Assembly: GCF_000284035.1 (NCBI RefSeq)
Contig: NC_016887.1
Coordinates: forward strand, 4,340,001 to 4,404,000
Source of the DNA: Nocardia cyriacigeorgica GUH-2
Lineage (GTDB): Bacteria; Actinomycetota; Actinomycetes; Mycobacteriales; Mycobacteriaceae
Direction: 5' to 3'
Length of the DNA: 64,000 nucleotides
Shown here: piece after piece, positions 8,759 to 17,087 of the stretch
Numbering within the stretch: the first letter of the stretch is position 1
Layout of the letters: every line of letters begins with the position of its first letter
Program-made: the position numbers and the translations under genes
The notes under the pieces: generated by a model
Databases searched by the model: none
Told to the model about the DNA's origin: nothing
The model's input: the letters and a program-made list of their open reading frames with translations, nothing else

Positions 8759-9415
8759 TCACCCCGCGGCGCGCCCGAGCAGCCCGCCCACGATCAGCTC
8801 CGCGAGTTCGCGCGCGGTGTGCTCCTGACTGTCCCGGGTGACCGGCGCGGCCCGCCCCAGCCGATAGGCCAGCGGCAGTTGCACCAACCCGGCCACCGGG
8901 CTGATCACCGCGAAGAACAACACGTCCATCGACACCATCGGCATGCGCCCTGCGGCCATCAGCCGTTCGAGGGCCGGGATCATCGGACCGAGCGTCGGCG
9001 CCACATAGTTGTCGTACAGGTAGTCCAAACGCTCGGACTCACAAGCGAATTCGTCGGCGAGCAGACGCCCGAACAGCGGTGTTTCCACGGCAGCCTGATA
9101 GAAGTGGGTGATCACCGCGCGGACCAGGTCGGCGTCGTCCAATCCGGAGTCGAGCAGCTGCCGGCGTTCGTGCTGATCTTCCCGCAACGCCGAGTCCACC
9201 ACCGCGCGCCAGAAGGCGGCCTTGGAGCCATAACGGTCGTTGATGAAGTTGTGGCTGACACCGAGCCGCCTGGCCAGCTCCCGCGCCGAGGTGCGGTCGT
9301 AGCCGAGCTCGGCGAACGCCTCGATCCCACGACGCAGAATCTCCGCCTCCGCAGGCACCGCCCGCGCACCCGTCCCAGGACGCCCCGGACCCCGGTTATC
9401 CACCTTCACCGTCAT
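8759..9415 (-). CDS. TetR-family transcriptional regulator
   Basis: This 218-residue repressor has a TetR helix-turn-helix (RTSARELARRLGVSHNFIND region, about residues 40-65) after a basic GRPG-type N-terminus. It is divergent from the SDR gene at 9536, and the 120-base gap between them holds a large dyad at 9471-9508 that should be its operator. I chose the ATG at 9415, preceded by GGGAG, over an in-frame ATG at 9469, because the latter would place the start against the operator and adds no family sequence. Probable role: represses itself and the SDR, and is released by an SDR substrate or related lipophilic compound. Confidence 0.87.
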   Translation of the reverse strand: MTVKVDNRGPGRPGTGARAVPAEAEILRRGIEAFAELGYDRTSARELARRLGVSHNFINDRYGSKAAFWRAVVDSALREDQHERRQLLDSGLDDADLVRAVITHFYQAAVETPLFGRLLADEFACESERLDYLYDNYVAPTLGPMIPALERLMAAGRMPMVSMDVLFFAVISPVAGLVQLPLAYRLGRAAPVTRDSQEHTARELAELIVGGLLGRAAG

Positions 9416-9470
9416 GGGTTCATTCTCCCGAACACTCCCCACCTGCTCATTTCGAGAGGCAGCCTTCACT

Positions 9471-9508
9471 TGACACCTGTCAGAATACGCATAATCTGAC
9501 AGGTGTCA
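9471..9508. promoter_or_regulatory. Dyad operator shared by TetR and SDR genes
   Basis: The 14-base arms TGACACCTGTCAGA (9471-9484) and TCTGACAGGTGTCA (9495-9508) are perfectly complementary around a 10-base spacer. Each arm is itself a near-palindrome (TGACA-N2-TGTCA), so two TetR dimers could bind side by side. The left arm overlaps a TTGACA-like -35 at 9470-9475. Confidence 0.7.
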
Positions 9509-9535
9509 GGCAATCCATTCGACGGGAGCATCGCC

Positions 9536-10498
9536 ATGGCCCGCACCACACCGGACATCACGGTTCCCGACCTCACCGGCAAGCTCGCGGTGGTCACCGG
9601 CGCCAGCGACGGCGTCGGCCTCGGCCTCGCCACCCGCCTCGCCGCCGCAGGCGCGGAGGTGATCATGCCGGTACGCAATCCGGCCAAAGGCGAGTCCGCA
9701 ATCGCCAAGATCCGCGAGCAACACCCTCACGCCGAACTCTCACTACGCGACCTGGACCTCTCGTCACTGTCCTCCGTCGCCGGCCTCGCGCATCAGCTCA
9801 TCGACGAAGCCCGACCCATCCACATCCTCGTCAACAACGCCGGCGTGATGACCCCACCCACCCGCCGAACCACCCACGACGGCTTCGAGCTCCAATTCGG
9901 CACCAACCACCTGGGCCACTTCGCCTTGGTAGCCCGCCTGCTCCCCCTCCTGCGCGCCGGCCGGGCCCGGGTGGTCTCGCAGATCAGCCTCGCCGTCGAC
10001 CAGCACGCCATCAACTGGACCGACCTCCAGTGGGACCGCGCCTACAACGGCAACCACGCCTACAGCCAATCCAAAATCGCCCTGGGCCTGTTCGCCCTCG
10101 AACTGGACCGCCGCAGCCGCACCCACGGCTGGCGCCTCACCAGCACCCTCTCCCACCCCGGAGTCACCCCCACCAACCTGCTAGCCGCCCGCCCCGAACT
10201 CGGCCGCTCCCGCGACACCACCCTCGTCCGCATGATCCGCGCGCTCTCGTCTCGCGGAATCCTCTTCGGACGAGTCGAAACCGCCCTCCTCCCCGCCCTC
10301 TACGCCGCCACCTCCCCCGAAGCTCGCGGCGGCCACCTCTACGGACCCAACGGATTCCGCCACCTTTCCGGAGCACCCGCGGAACAGAAGCTGTACTCGC
10401 GGCTGCGTAGTGCGGAGCAGGCACAGAGAATTTGGGAGATTTCCGAGGAGCTGGTGGGGTACCGGTTTCCCATCGCGCGGAGTGAAGCTCCGGCCTGA
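9536..10498 (+). CDS. Short-chain dehydrogenase/reductase, retinol-dehydrogenase-like
   Basis: This 320-residue NAD(P)-dependent SDR has TGASDGVG at residues 21-28 for the cofactor, NNAG at 100-103 and the catalytic YSQSK at 176-180 with the serine in VVSQIS. Length and the LSHPG segment after the active site suit the retinol dehydrogenase/protochlorophyllide-reductase-like subgroup (an oxidoreductase of lipophilic alcohols or ketones). The ATG at 9536 has GGGAG eight bases upstream; the earlier in-frame start at 9503 lies inside the operator and is rejected. It is divergent from its likely TetR repressor. Pyridine-dependent reduction is certain at family level; the substrate is not known. 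Confidence 0.88.
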   Translation: MARTTPDITVPDLTGKLAVVTGASDGVGLGLATRLAAAGAEVIMPVRNPAKGESAIAKIREQHPHAELSLRDLDLSSLSSVAGLAHQLIDEARPIHILVNNAGVMTPPTRRTTHDGFELQFGTNHLGHFALVARLLPLLRAGRARVVSQISLAVDQHAINWTDLQWDRAYNGNHAYSQSKIALGLFALELDRRSRTHGWRLTSTLSHPGVTPTNLLAARPELGRSRDTTLVRMIRALSSRGILFGRVETALLPALYAATSPEARGGHLYGPNGFRHLSGAPAEQKLYSRLRSAEQAQRIWEISEELVGYRFPIARSEAPA

Positions 10499-10585
10499 GA
10501 ACGTTCCCGCGTGTCGTCTGCACCGATGAGTTTCGGGCGCGTGAGTCGTCCCTACCGGTGAAGAACCGACAGATGGGAGCCACGC

Positions 10586-11389
10586 ATGGCAAGGCCGTTT
10601 CGATTCGGAGTCGTCGCTCCGCTCAAAACTGATCCGCCCACCTGGCGAGACCGAGTCCGCCGCATCGCCGACTACGGGTATTCGACGCTGCTGGTGCCCG
10701 ACTTCCCGCAGACCCAACCCGCCCCCGGCCCCATGCTCGCCACCGCCGCCGCCCTGACCGACATGCGCGTCGGCACCTGGGTATACGCGTCTCCCCTGCG
10801 CCCCGCCTGGCTGACGGCATGGGAAGCACATTCACTGACCCTCCTGACCGACGGCCGCTTCGAGATGGGCATCGGCACCGGCCGGCCCGGGATCGAGGAC
10901 GAACTCCGCGACAAAGGCGTACAGGCCACCCCACCCACCGAGCGACTGAGCGAAATCCGAAAAACAGTCGACACGCTGCGAGACCTCGATGGACGCGACC
11001 ATCACACCCCCGTGGCGATGGCGGTATACGGCCCGAAGGCACAAGCGCTCGCCGCCGAGGTCGCCGACATCGTCACCTTCACCCTCGGCGACCACCCTCG
11101 CAGCGAAGTCGCCCGCATAGCACGGGACTTCCGCACTACCCGCGACATCGAGCTGGCCCTCCACGTCCCCGTCATCGGCGACACCGTCGCCCTCCACATG
11201 GCCCACCCATCCACCGACCCCGCCGCCCTCCGCGCAGCGGACGCGCTCACCGTCCTACCGAACGATCCGGTAGAGGCCAAAGATGAGATCCAGCGCCGCC
11301 GCGAAGAAATCGGGTTCTCGTACTTCGTCATCGGGGCCGACTTCGCCGAGCTGTTCGCGCCGATCGTCGCGGAGTTGAATGGGCGTTAG
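10586..11389 (+). CDS. LLM-class F420-dependent oxidoreductase
   Basis: This 267-residue TIM-barrel enzyme is of the luciferase-like family, in the short mycobacterial subgroup that probably uses F420 rather than FMN. Visible features are FGVVAPL at the N-terminus, the VPDFPQTQ segment, GTWVYASPLRP and the TDGRFEMGIGTGRPG loop. The ATG has GGGAG nine bases upstream. It follows the SDR by 87 bases on the same strand and could be read from the same promoter, but the gap is large enough for its own. The substrate is unknown. Confidence 0.83.
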   Translation: MARPFRFGVVAPLKTDPPTWRDRVRRIADYGYSTLLVPDFPQTQPAPGPMLATAAALTDMRVGTWVYASPLRPAWLTAWEAHSLTLLTDGRFEMGIGTGRPGIEDELRDKGVQATPPTERLSEIRKTVDTLRDLDGRDHHTPVAMAVYGPKAQALAAEVADIVTFTLGDHPRSEVARIARDFRTTRDIELALHVPVIGDTVALHMAHPSTDPAALRAADALTVLPNDPVEAKDEIQRRREEIGFSYFVIGADFAELFAPIVAELNGR

Positions 11390-11562
11390 CGTGGACGTGC
11401 GGGCGCCCCGGCCCGGGCGAGTATCGCGTCAGCGCGCGCGTGATCTCAACCCCGGTCGTGCGGCCACCAGATCGCCGCGGCTATCGCAAGTATCGGGAGC
11501 CCCACGGACGGAGCGGAAACCGGTCTTGAGGGTGTAGTGCGCCGGTCATCACCTCTCGGGAG

Positions 11563-12159
11563 CTACAGCCCGGCGACGAGATCGCGCATCAGCACATCGA
11601 AGGTCGGCGCGTCCGGCCATCGTGGCCGCAACGAGCCGACGCGGTACCAACCCCACTTTTGGTAGGCCTCATAGGCACGCCTATTGCCTGGCTCCACCAG
11701 TAGAGTCGCCCGCTGTTCCGCACGACGACCCAACAACTCGTCATGCAACGCTCGCGCGATCCCCTGCCCCATGAACTCCGATCGCACCATGATCTCACTC
11801 AGGGCGAAAGTCCTGGCCCCATCTTCTGTCGTGAACCCAACCTCGGCTTCATCCAGCCGAAGCCCTTCCCACCACGCGCTGTCCCGACGCAACGGCCAAC
11901 CCCAGGCCTGCCCACACACGAGTCCTGCCGATTCCGCGATCACCAACTCGAATCCGGACTTCCGATCGGGGCGGGTATATGCCTCGAAACGCTGCATGAA
12001 CGCTTCAGGCGACTCGAACTCACCACCCAAATTGATCCGATCCACATACGCTCCGCGAAAGATCTCTTCGATCTGATCGCGGCGGTCGCGCGCTCCAGCG
12101 GCGTCATAACGATGGAACACCAAGTCTCCGAGGCTCAATCTGCGTCCTTTCGATGTCAT
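11563..12159 (-). CDS. GNAT-family N-acetyltransferase
   Basis: This 198-residue acyltransferase of the GNAT fold has the acetyl-CoA pyrophosphate loop at EFMGQGIARALHD (about residues 128-140) and the C-terminal strand FDVLMRDL. The target amine is unknown. Its ATG overlaps the stop of the upstream XRE regulator gene by four bases (ATGA), so the two are translationally coupled. Codon third positions are less GC-rich than in flanking core genes. Acetyltransferases paired with XRE regulators occur in resistance and toxin-antitoxin settings, but the length and context here do not allow a firm choice. Confidence 0.82.
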   Translation of the reverse strand: MTSKGRRLSLGDLVFHRYDAAGARDRRDQIEEIFRGAYVDRINLGGEFESPEAFMQRFEAYTRPDRKSGFELVIAESAGLVCGQAWGWPLRRDSAWWEGLRLDEAEVGFTTEDGARTFALSEIMVRSEFMGQGIARALHDELLGRRAEQRATLLVEPGNRRAYEAYQKWGWYRVGSLRPRWPDAPTFDVLMRDLVAGL

Positions 12160-13505
12160 ATCGCAACCGCCGACCGCTGTACCAATTCATCGAACCGCCG
12201 GTTGAACTCATCGTCGGATCGACCTTCGGCAGCGACCCGAACCGGCTCGAGGATCCGAAGTGTCCGGGTCGAAGAGACAGATCGTTCGAGTTCAACGAGC
12301 ACATCGAGTGCTTGCTCCACAGCTGTTCCGACGTCTCCGACGCGGGCAAGGGCGGCCGTCCAGCCAGCGCGATAAGCCGCCGAGTTTCGCGCTCCCGAGT
12401 GGTCGAGGGCAAGGTCAGCCGACAGTTCGAGCGACTTCCGTAGATCGCCGAGGGCGCCGACACCTGTTGCCTCATGGCATCGCACCTCGGTCTCAGTGAC
12501 GAAACGCAGCCATAAAGGACACTCGTCGAACGCCTCATGCTCCATCGCGTGTTCGAACTCCCGCCATGCTGTCGCAATGGCGCGCCTGAAACCCGACCGG
12601 TCCCCGAGAACGCCGTACGACTGCGCTTCGCGTGCCGCAATCAAGGCATGAATACGCCCTGGTGGTTGCTTCCCAGTCAGCTCTTTCGCTCGCTCGACAA
12701 GTCCTAGCGCGCGGTGCGGATTTGCCTGGCCGATCCGACTGAGGGCCACTACTTGGTTGGCGACGTTCAGACACAGATGCACGGTGAGCTGATCGTCGCC
12801 CGATTCACCAGCCAGTGCGAACGCTTCCGTGTAACAGCACCGCGCCAGCTCGTGCATATCCGCGTCGAAAGCGAGCCAGCCTGCGATGGTCGCGAGTTCA
12901 CCGACTGCGCTGATGTACGCCTTACCTGCCCGCTCCGTGAACTCCCAGGCCTCCAGCACAGCTTTCGCGCGATTCAAGCCGACGACCGCCTGCCGCACCA
13001 ATGCGCCACCGCCGACTGCCTGCTCGCGCTCGGCGAGCGTGTCGACTTCGGCCATCAATCGCGCAGCGTCACTGACACCGATGCGCCCACCGCTCACCGA
13101 TAGATTCATGGCTGGACCCACTACAGCCGCCCCGCAGAAGATGCCGAACTCACGTCGCTTCATCTCATCGACCTCGACTTCCCATGCCCCGGTCGGAATG
13201 CCTGAGTCCAGGCTATCGCCACCGGCACCGGTTGCCGGACCGATTGCCAGGACATCTAGCGCCCCGAAACCACCACCGACCACTGCCTGGAAACGAGCGA
13301 GCTGTTCAGCATCCAATCCGGCCAACACGCTATCGAGTGCCTCGGCGGACTCACCACGAACCGGTCTCGCCGCCGTTGCGCGCTCCCATTTCCGGATCGT
13401 AGGCGGTTCATAGCCCACCCGCTCGGCGAATCGCTCCTGCGTCATCCGCATAGCCACGGTCCGAAGAGCTTTCACCTCGGCGCCCGTCCACGTACAGACA
13501 ATCAT
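12156..13505 (-). CDS. XRE-type regulator with TPR-like C-terminal region
   Basis: This 449-residue protein has an N-terminal XRE helix-turn-helix at about residues 8-50 (TQERFAERVGYEPPTIRKWER) followed by a long all-helical, TPR-like region rich in A/L repeats. Actinobacteria have many regulators of this layout; they bind DNA near their own gene and often sense peptides or partner proteins. AAGGGGG precedes the ATG by seven bases. It forms an overlapping operon with the GNAT gene and is divergent from two unknown genes (13820 and 14032). The arrangement suggests it controls both directions, possibly via the inverted repeat GGTTCC-N12-GGAACC at 13566-13589. Confidence 0.8.
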   Translation of the reverse strand: MIVCTWTGAEVKALRTVAMRMTQERFAERVGYEPPTIRKWERATAARPVRGESAEALDSVLAGLDAEQLARFQAVVGGGFGALDVLAIGPATGAGGDSLDSGIPTGAWEVEVDEMKRREFGIFCGAAVVGPAMNLSVSGGRIGVSDAARLMAEVDTLAEREQAVGGGALVRQAVVGLNRAKAVLEAWEFTERAGKAYISAVGELATIAGWLAFDADMHELARCCYTEAFALAGESGDDQLTVHLCLNVANQVVALSRIGQANPHRALGLVERAKELTGKQPPGRIHALIAAREAQSYGVLGDRSGFRRAIATAWREFEHAMEHEAFDECPLWLRFVTETEVRCHEATGVGALGDLRKSLELSADLALDHSGARNSAAYRAGWTAALARVGDVGTAVEQALDVLVELERSVSSTRTLRILEPVRVAAEGRSDDEFNRRFDELVQRSAVAI

Positions 13506-13819
13506 CGACTACCCCCTTCTTCCGGCGCGAGGAGCACCGGTCAGACATCCGTGTTGATTCCGTGCGGTTCCGTACCTGGGAAAGGAACCACCGATCGGCG
13601 ACGCTCGAACAGCCCCCGGCGCCAGGCGCCCCTCCTCGGTGCCCGGGTGGCTCCCAATTCATATAGCACACAGCGAGGTTCAACATGCCTGCATTGCTCG
13701 CAGCGGTCAGCGTGTTCCTACTGACTTGCATTACCTGGTCAGCCCTGAATCGACCCATCCCCGGGTACAGCCGTTCAGTGCCTGCCGGCGACATCCTGCG
13801 CAATTCCGAGGAGGCCGCC
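13506..13819. other. Divergent regulatory region (XRE / small unknown genes)
   Basis: This is the gap between the XRE start and the chosen start of the 71-residue gene. It holds the inverted repeat GGTTCC-N12-GGAACC (13566-13589). From 13685 it also contains an in-frame upstream extension of the small gene, starting ATG with GAGG nearby and predicting a hydrophobic N-terminal helix. Whether that extension is translated is undecided; codon third positions are only moderately GC-biased. Confidence 0.5.
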
Positions 13820-14035
13820 ATGGATCCCGAATTGTGGCCGATCGGCTGGCCTCATGACGGTCCCACCAGCACACTGAGTGTCGTTGCGGCCCAACAGGTG
13901 ATGCGCGGTCATCTCACATGCGATATCGCAACGTGTCCCAGAAAGCGGGCCGCCTATCGCATGCTTGCCGATTCAGGAGTGTTGGCCCCTGATATCCGAG
14001 CCGAAAAGCACCTGGCCGGATGGGAGAACCGATGA
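13820..14035 (+). CDS. Small actinobacterial protein of unknown function
   Basis: I do not recognise a function. The 71-residue product begins MDPELWPIGWPHDGP, contains an ATCPRKRAAYR segment with two cysteines (in HLTCDIATC), and is charged at the C-terminus. The ATG at 13820 has AGGAGG at 13809-13814, an ideal distance. A longer form from 13685 (116 residues) would add a membrane helix. Its last four bases overlap the next gene (ATGA), so the two are coupled. Similar short proteins next to XRE regulators are common in Nocardia-like genomes in my recollection. The divergent XRE gene is the probable regulator. Confidence 0.65.
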   Translation: MDPELWPIGWPHDGPTSTLSVVAAQQVMRGHLTCDIATCPRKRAAYRMLADSGVLAPDIRAEKHLAGWENR

Positions 14036-14532
14036 TCGAACCGGCTGACGAGGGCGGTACCTGGGTGCAATTCAGCGATGGATCATGGTCGCAGCTGGGT
14101 GCGGACGGTTGGCCAGACGAGATTGCGACGACCTGCGACGCGCGACCGGTCAACAGCTTGCTAGGCAGCTTCATCGCCGAGAATCGCGGCAGCGACTCCG
14201 AGGCGATCGAAACCAGCGACCGCATCATCTCACCACATGCGTCCGGTCGATCGATCGAAGTCATTGTCGCCCGCGACCCGGACGGACCCTTGGATATCCA
14301 CGTTCTCGTGGGCGGTATCGAACAATCGGCTGTGATCTTCGTCGTCGACGCTGGCGCAGGTTGGACTTGGGACGACTGGTGTGAAGTCCGTGATGACGCC
14401 CTCCGTATCGCTTCACCCAACGCCCGCCGAGTGTTGCTGCGTCACTACGGGGACCCCCCGGGCGGCGATTACATCACCGGACGCGGAGAGGAGGATTGGC
14501 TCGACCCGTCACACGGCTACGAACCTCCATAG
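14032..14532 (+). CDS. Hypothetical protein coupled to the 71-residue gene
   Basis: I do not recognise this 166-residue protein. It is acidic and soluble, with tryptophans at both ends (WVQFSDGSWSQLGADGW near the N-terminus; WTWDDWCEVRDDALR later) and no membrane segment. The ATG overlaps the previous stop by four bases and has GGGAG five bases upstream. Its 3' end overlaps the convergent mcrC gene by 59 bases, which suggests the junction was formed by insertion of one of the two cassettes. The composition is more AT-rich than the core genes, in line with an accessory cassette. Confidence 0.65.
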   Translation: MIEPADEGGTWVQFSDGSWSQLGADGWPDEIATTCDARPVNSLLGSFIAENRGSDSEAIETSDRIISPHASGRSIEVIVARDPDGPLDIHVLVGGIEQSAVIFVVDAGAGWTWDDWCEVRDDALRIASPNARRVLLRHYGDPPGGDYITGRGEEDWLDPSHGYEPP

Positions 14533-15712
14533 GGCCCTGAAGGATGACCTGCGCGAGGGAATCGATCGAGTCGAGTAACTCTCCTGGCGGCAAACCAAGA
14601 TCGAGCGCATGGCAACGAATTGTTATTCCACACGTTCGAATCACGTGGGTGCGGACAGGCTCATTTCCACGGGCATACACTAAATGCCCCTCCCGCAGCC
14701 CGAGAACCGAGCAGTAAGCGAGCATCTGGTAGAGATCTGCCTCCGGGAAGCCCTTGGGTCGTTCCGCCTTGTACTTGGCATCCACAACGGCGACCGGTTC
14801 GACTCCGTTCCTGTCGCACCAGACCAGATCAGGGATCAGTTTGATGGTCGACCCCTCGTCCAAGAAGCGCTTGGACTGTAGAGCCGGTACCCCACCGAAC
14901 CTGCGCATCGCCATGCTCAGCGCATTGGTGACGAAATCCTCATACACCTTCCACATATCGAACATGAACGCCGATACCGAAAGACCACCATTGCTTTGGT
15001 CGAACGAGCAGTTCTGGAGGATGACCTCGGTCAGGCGGAGCAGATCGTGGTACCGGCTGTTCAGTCGCGAAGCCGTCCACGACGCGCGAGCGTCGTGGGC
15101 GTCGACCACGGTGATCTCATCGAGCACCCGCCGAATCCTGGTCAGTTGTTTCCTGGTCTCGCGGCCGACCTCCGGCATGCTGAGCAGGCGCAACGTCGCG
15201 AGCAGCACGAGCCGATTCTCCGCGATGTCCATCGTGTATTCGTCGTACTCCATCGCAATCGGAACCGGCAGCCCGAAGTTCCTGGTCACCTGTTCGTGGA
15301 AGCGAACTCGACCGCGAACGAATGCCAGCGAGTCGAATGTGGCTCGATATCCCTGGAGGGGACCTCGACCGAATGCCTTTGACGCCAAACGCACGAACGA
15401 TTCCGACACAGCAGGGAAAAGTCCGTCCGCCTGCTCGAGATTGACGAATTCTTCCCGCCATATCGAGGGGTTGCTGGCGTAGCCGATGAAGAACAACAAC
15501 CTCTTCAGTTCGGTGATCTTCGGGTGGACATTGATTTGCGTTTCCCCCACCCGCACGGACCCGACTTTCTTGGCGGCTTTCAGGCGGCATCGTCCGTCCG
15601 AACTGCGCGTGATCGAGACCAGACCCAAATCTCGGAGCGCCTGATACTCGGCGTCGGACAGGGAGATCGGATCGCTGGCGCCCTCTTCGTAGAGATCGAC
15701 TGAACCACTCAC
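14474..15712 (-). CDS. mcrC: McrC-like nuclease subunit of a McrBC system
   Basis: This 412-residue protein matches McrC, which supplies the endonuclease for the McrBC modification-dependent restriction machine. The PD-(D/E)XK core is visible as D295 (in PDLVW) and D311-A-K313 (in VVDAKYK), preceded by the conserved MFDMWKVYEDFV. I placed the start at the GTG whose bases overlap the mcrB stop (GTGA); an upstream in-frame extension inside mcrB has no family similarity. The last roughly 20 residues run past the usual family end and overlap the convergent unknown gene. It would cut DNA carrying modified cytosine once loaded by the McrB motor. Confidence 0.87.
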   Translation of the reverse strand: MSGSVDLYEEGASDPISLSDAEYQALRDLGLVSITRSSDGRCRLKAAKKVGSVRVGETQINVHPKITELKRLLFFIGYASNPSIWREEFVNLEQADGLFPAVSESFVRLASKAFGRGPLQGYRATFDSLAFVRGRVRFHEQVTRNFGLPVPIAMEYDEYTMDIAENRLVLLATLRLLSMPEVGRETRKQLTRIRRVLDEITVVDAHDARASWTASRLNSRYHDLLRLTEVILQNCSFDQSNGGLSVSAFMFDMWKVYEDFVTNALSMAMRRFGGVPALQSKRFLDEGSTIKLIPDLVWCDRNGVEPVAVVDAKYKAERPKGFPEADLYQMLAYCSVLGLREGHLVYARGNEPVRTHVIRTCGITIRCHALDLGLPPGELLDSIDSLAQVILQGPMEVRSRVTGRANPPLRVR

Positions 15713-16893
15713 GCCGAACTGCCCGATCCGGCGCCCTTTCCACTCACCCGCTGCTCGATCTTTTCGAGCGAGTAGAGGTCGCGGACATTGATGCCCGGTG
15801 TGCCGAAATGACACTCCTCGAGCAGCGGGATGATCGACGTTCTCCAGGTCATGTCCCGACCGGCGCGTGTGGTCATCGTATCTCGCATAAAGTAGGACGG
15901 ACCGATCTTGAAGTCCTCATCCTCGATCATGTTGTTCAGCTCGTCCGCTATGTCGGCGACGCGTTCCCCATATCCGCGTGCCAGCAGCCAACTCCGCAGC
16001 ACATTCCTCGTGGGTTCTTCGGTCGGGTGCAGGTGGACGAAAGCAAAGCGCCGGCGAATTGCAGCGTCCACCATTGCGATGGATCGATCAACCCGGTTCA
16101 TCGTTCCGATAATCAAGACATTCTTGGGCAATCTGAACATCTCGACCTTGTCCGAGTACAGGAGATTGATACTCTCGTCCCGATATTCGAGCAGGTAGTA
16201 CAGTTCGCCGAAGATCTTCGACAGGTTGCCTCGATTCACCTCGTCGATGACCAGTGCGTACAAATTACCTGGATCCTGCCGCGCCCGATCGGCGATCTCC
16301 CGCAGCGGGCCGCGCCGTATGTCGTAGGCGATTTGTCCATCCTCGGTCTGCACGGGGCGTAGACCTTCGAAGAAATCTTCATACGAGTAGGACGGGTGGA
16401 ACTGGACTACCTTGACGTTTCGTTCGTCACACAGATGCTTGGCAATGGCCTTGGCCAGGTAGGTCTTTCCGGTCCCCGGTGGCCCGTAGAAGATCAGTTG
16501 CGGCCGATCACGTAGTAGATCAATGCATTCCTGTAGCCAGCCCTTGGGCATGAACACGGCCTCCGCGAGCGCGTCGGTTGCCTCTGCGAACACGGGGTCA
16601 ACATGGGAGGAACTCGCCTCGTCCTCGGCAGCGACCAGCTCCGACGATCCCAGATCGAAGCCGAAGGTCTTGGCGATGATCGTGATCAGGTCCGCCGCGT
16701 TCTCGCGGCTCAGTTGGATCGATTGGCTGCTCTTGGGTGACGACTGACGCTGTTGCGAGCCGAAAGTGGACAGATGGAGCAGCGTCTCGCCGTTTTCGTC
16801 GTCGATGACCTTGTATTGGCAGGTGACTGCATCTTCGATTCGGTGTGCACGAATATTCTGGGTACTCGGAACGATCTCGCGGATTCGGGCCAT
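15709..16893 (-). CDS. mcrB: McrB-like AAA+ GTPase with an unusual N-terminal module
   Basis: This 394-residue motor subunit has Walker A GPPGTGKT at residues 137-144, Walker B LVIDEVNRGN at 214-223 and the McrB-specific MNRVDRS at 265-271. McrB hexamers hydrolyse GTP to translocate DNA and activate McrC. Instead of a recognised methyl-DNA-reading domain, the N-terminus carries a short module (about residues 3-77) containing STFGSQQRQSSPKSSQSIQL, then a linker. I have seen similar stretches in other restriction-related proteins but cannot name the domain. The ATG at 16893 is preceded by GGGGAG; a TTG at 16926 is also possible. It overlaps mcrC by four bases. Confidence 0.87.
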   Translation of the reverse strand: MARIREIVPSTQNIRAHRIEDAVTCQYKVIDDENGETLLHLSTFGSQQRQSSPKSSQSIQLSRENAADLITIIAKTFGFDLGSSELVAAEDEASSSHVDPVFAEATDALAEAVFMPKGWLQECIDLLRDRPQLIFYGPPGTGKTYLAKAIAKHLCDERNVKVVQFHPSYSYEDFFEGLRPVQTEDGQIAYDIRRGPLREIADRARQDPGNLYALVIDEVNRGNLSKIFGELYYLLEYRDESINLLYSDKVEMFRLPKNVLIIGTMNRVDRSIAMVDAAIRRRFAFVHLHPTEEPTRNVLRSWLLARGYGERVADIADELNNMIEDEDFKIGPSYFMRDTMTTRAGRDMTWRTSIIPLLEECHFGTPGINVRDLYSLEKIEQRVSGKGAGSGSSA

Positions 16894-17087
16894 GACTACC
16901 AGTGCTCCCCTGCTGTGTACCTGCAAATCAGCGTATGGTCAGGCGACCGCTTCGACCACCGGACCGTGGTCCTCGTGATCAACGGTGTTCTGGACCAACT
17001 GAATCAGACTAGCTTCAACCTCTGACAGGACAGGTGGTTGCGACCGGCGACGATCCAGTCGGCAGTCCGCCGCGCCGCCTCTCGAGC

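Noticed and set aside
12156..14035. WhiJ/BldB-type DUF397 regulatory module
   Set aside because: The XRE protein fits loosely, but the small protein does not show DUF397 sequence and the partner acetyltransferase is not part of that module.
11390..17087. Prophage or transposon boundary around the accessory segment
   Set aside because: No integrase, transposase, phage structural gene, tRNA or flanking direct repeat was found; only composition and gene content suggest transfer.
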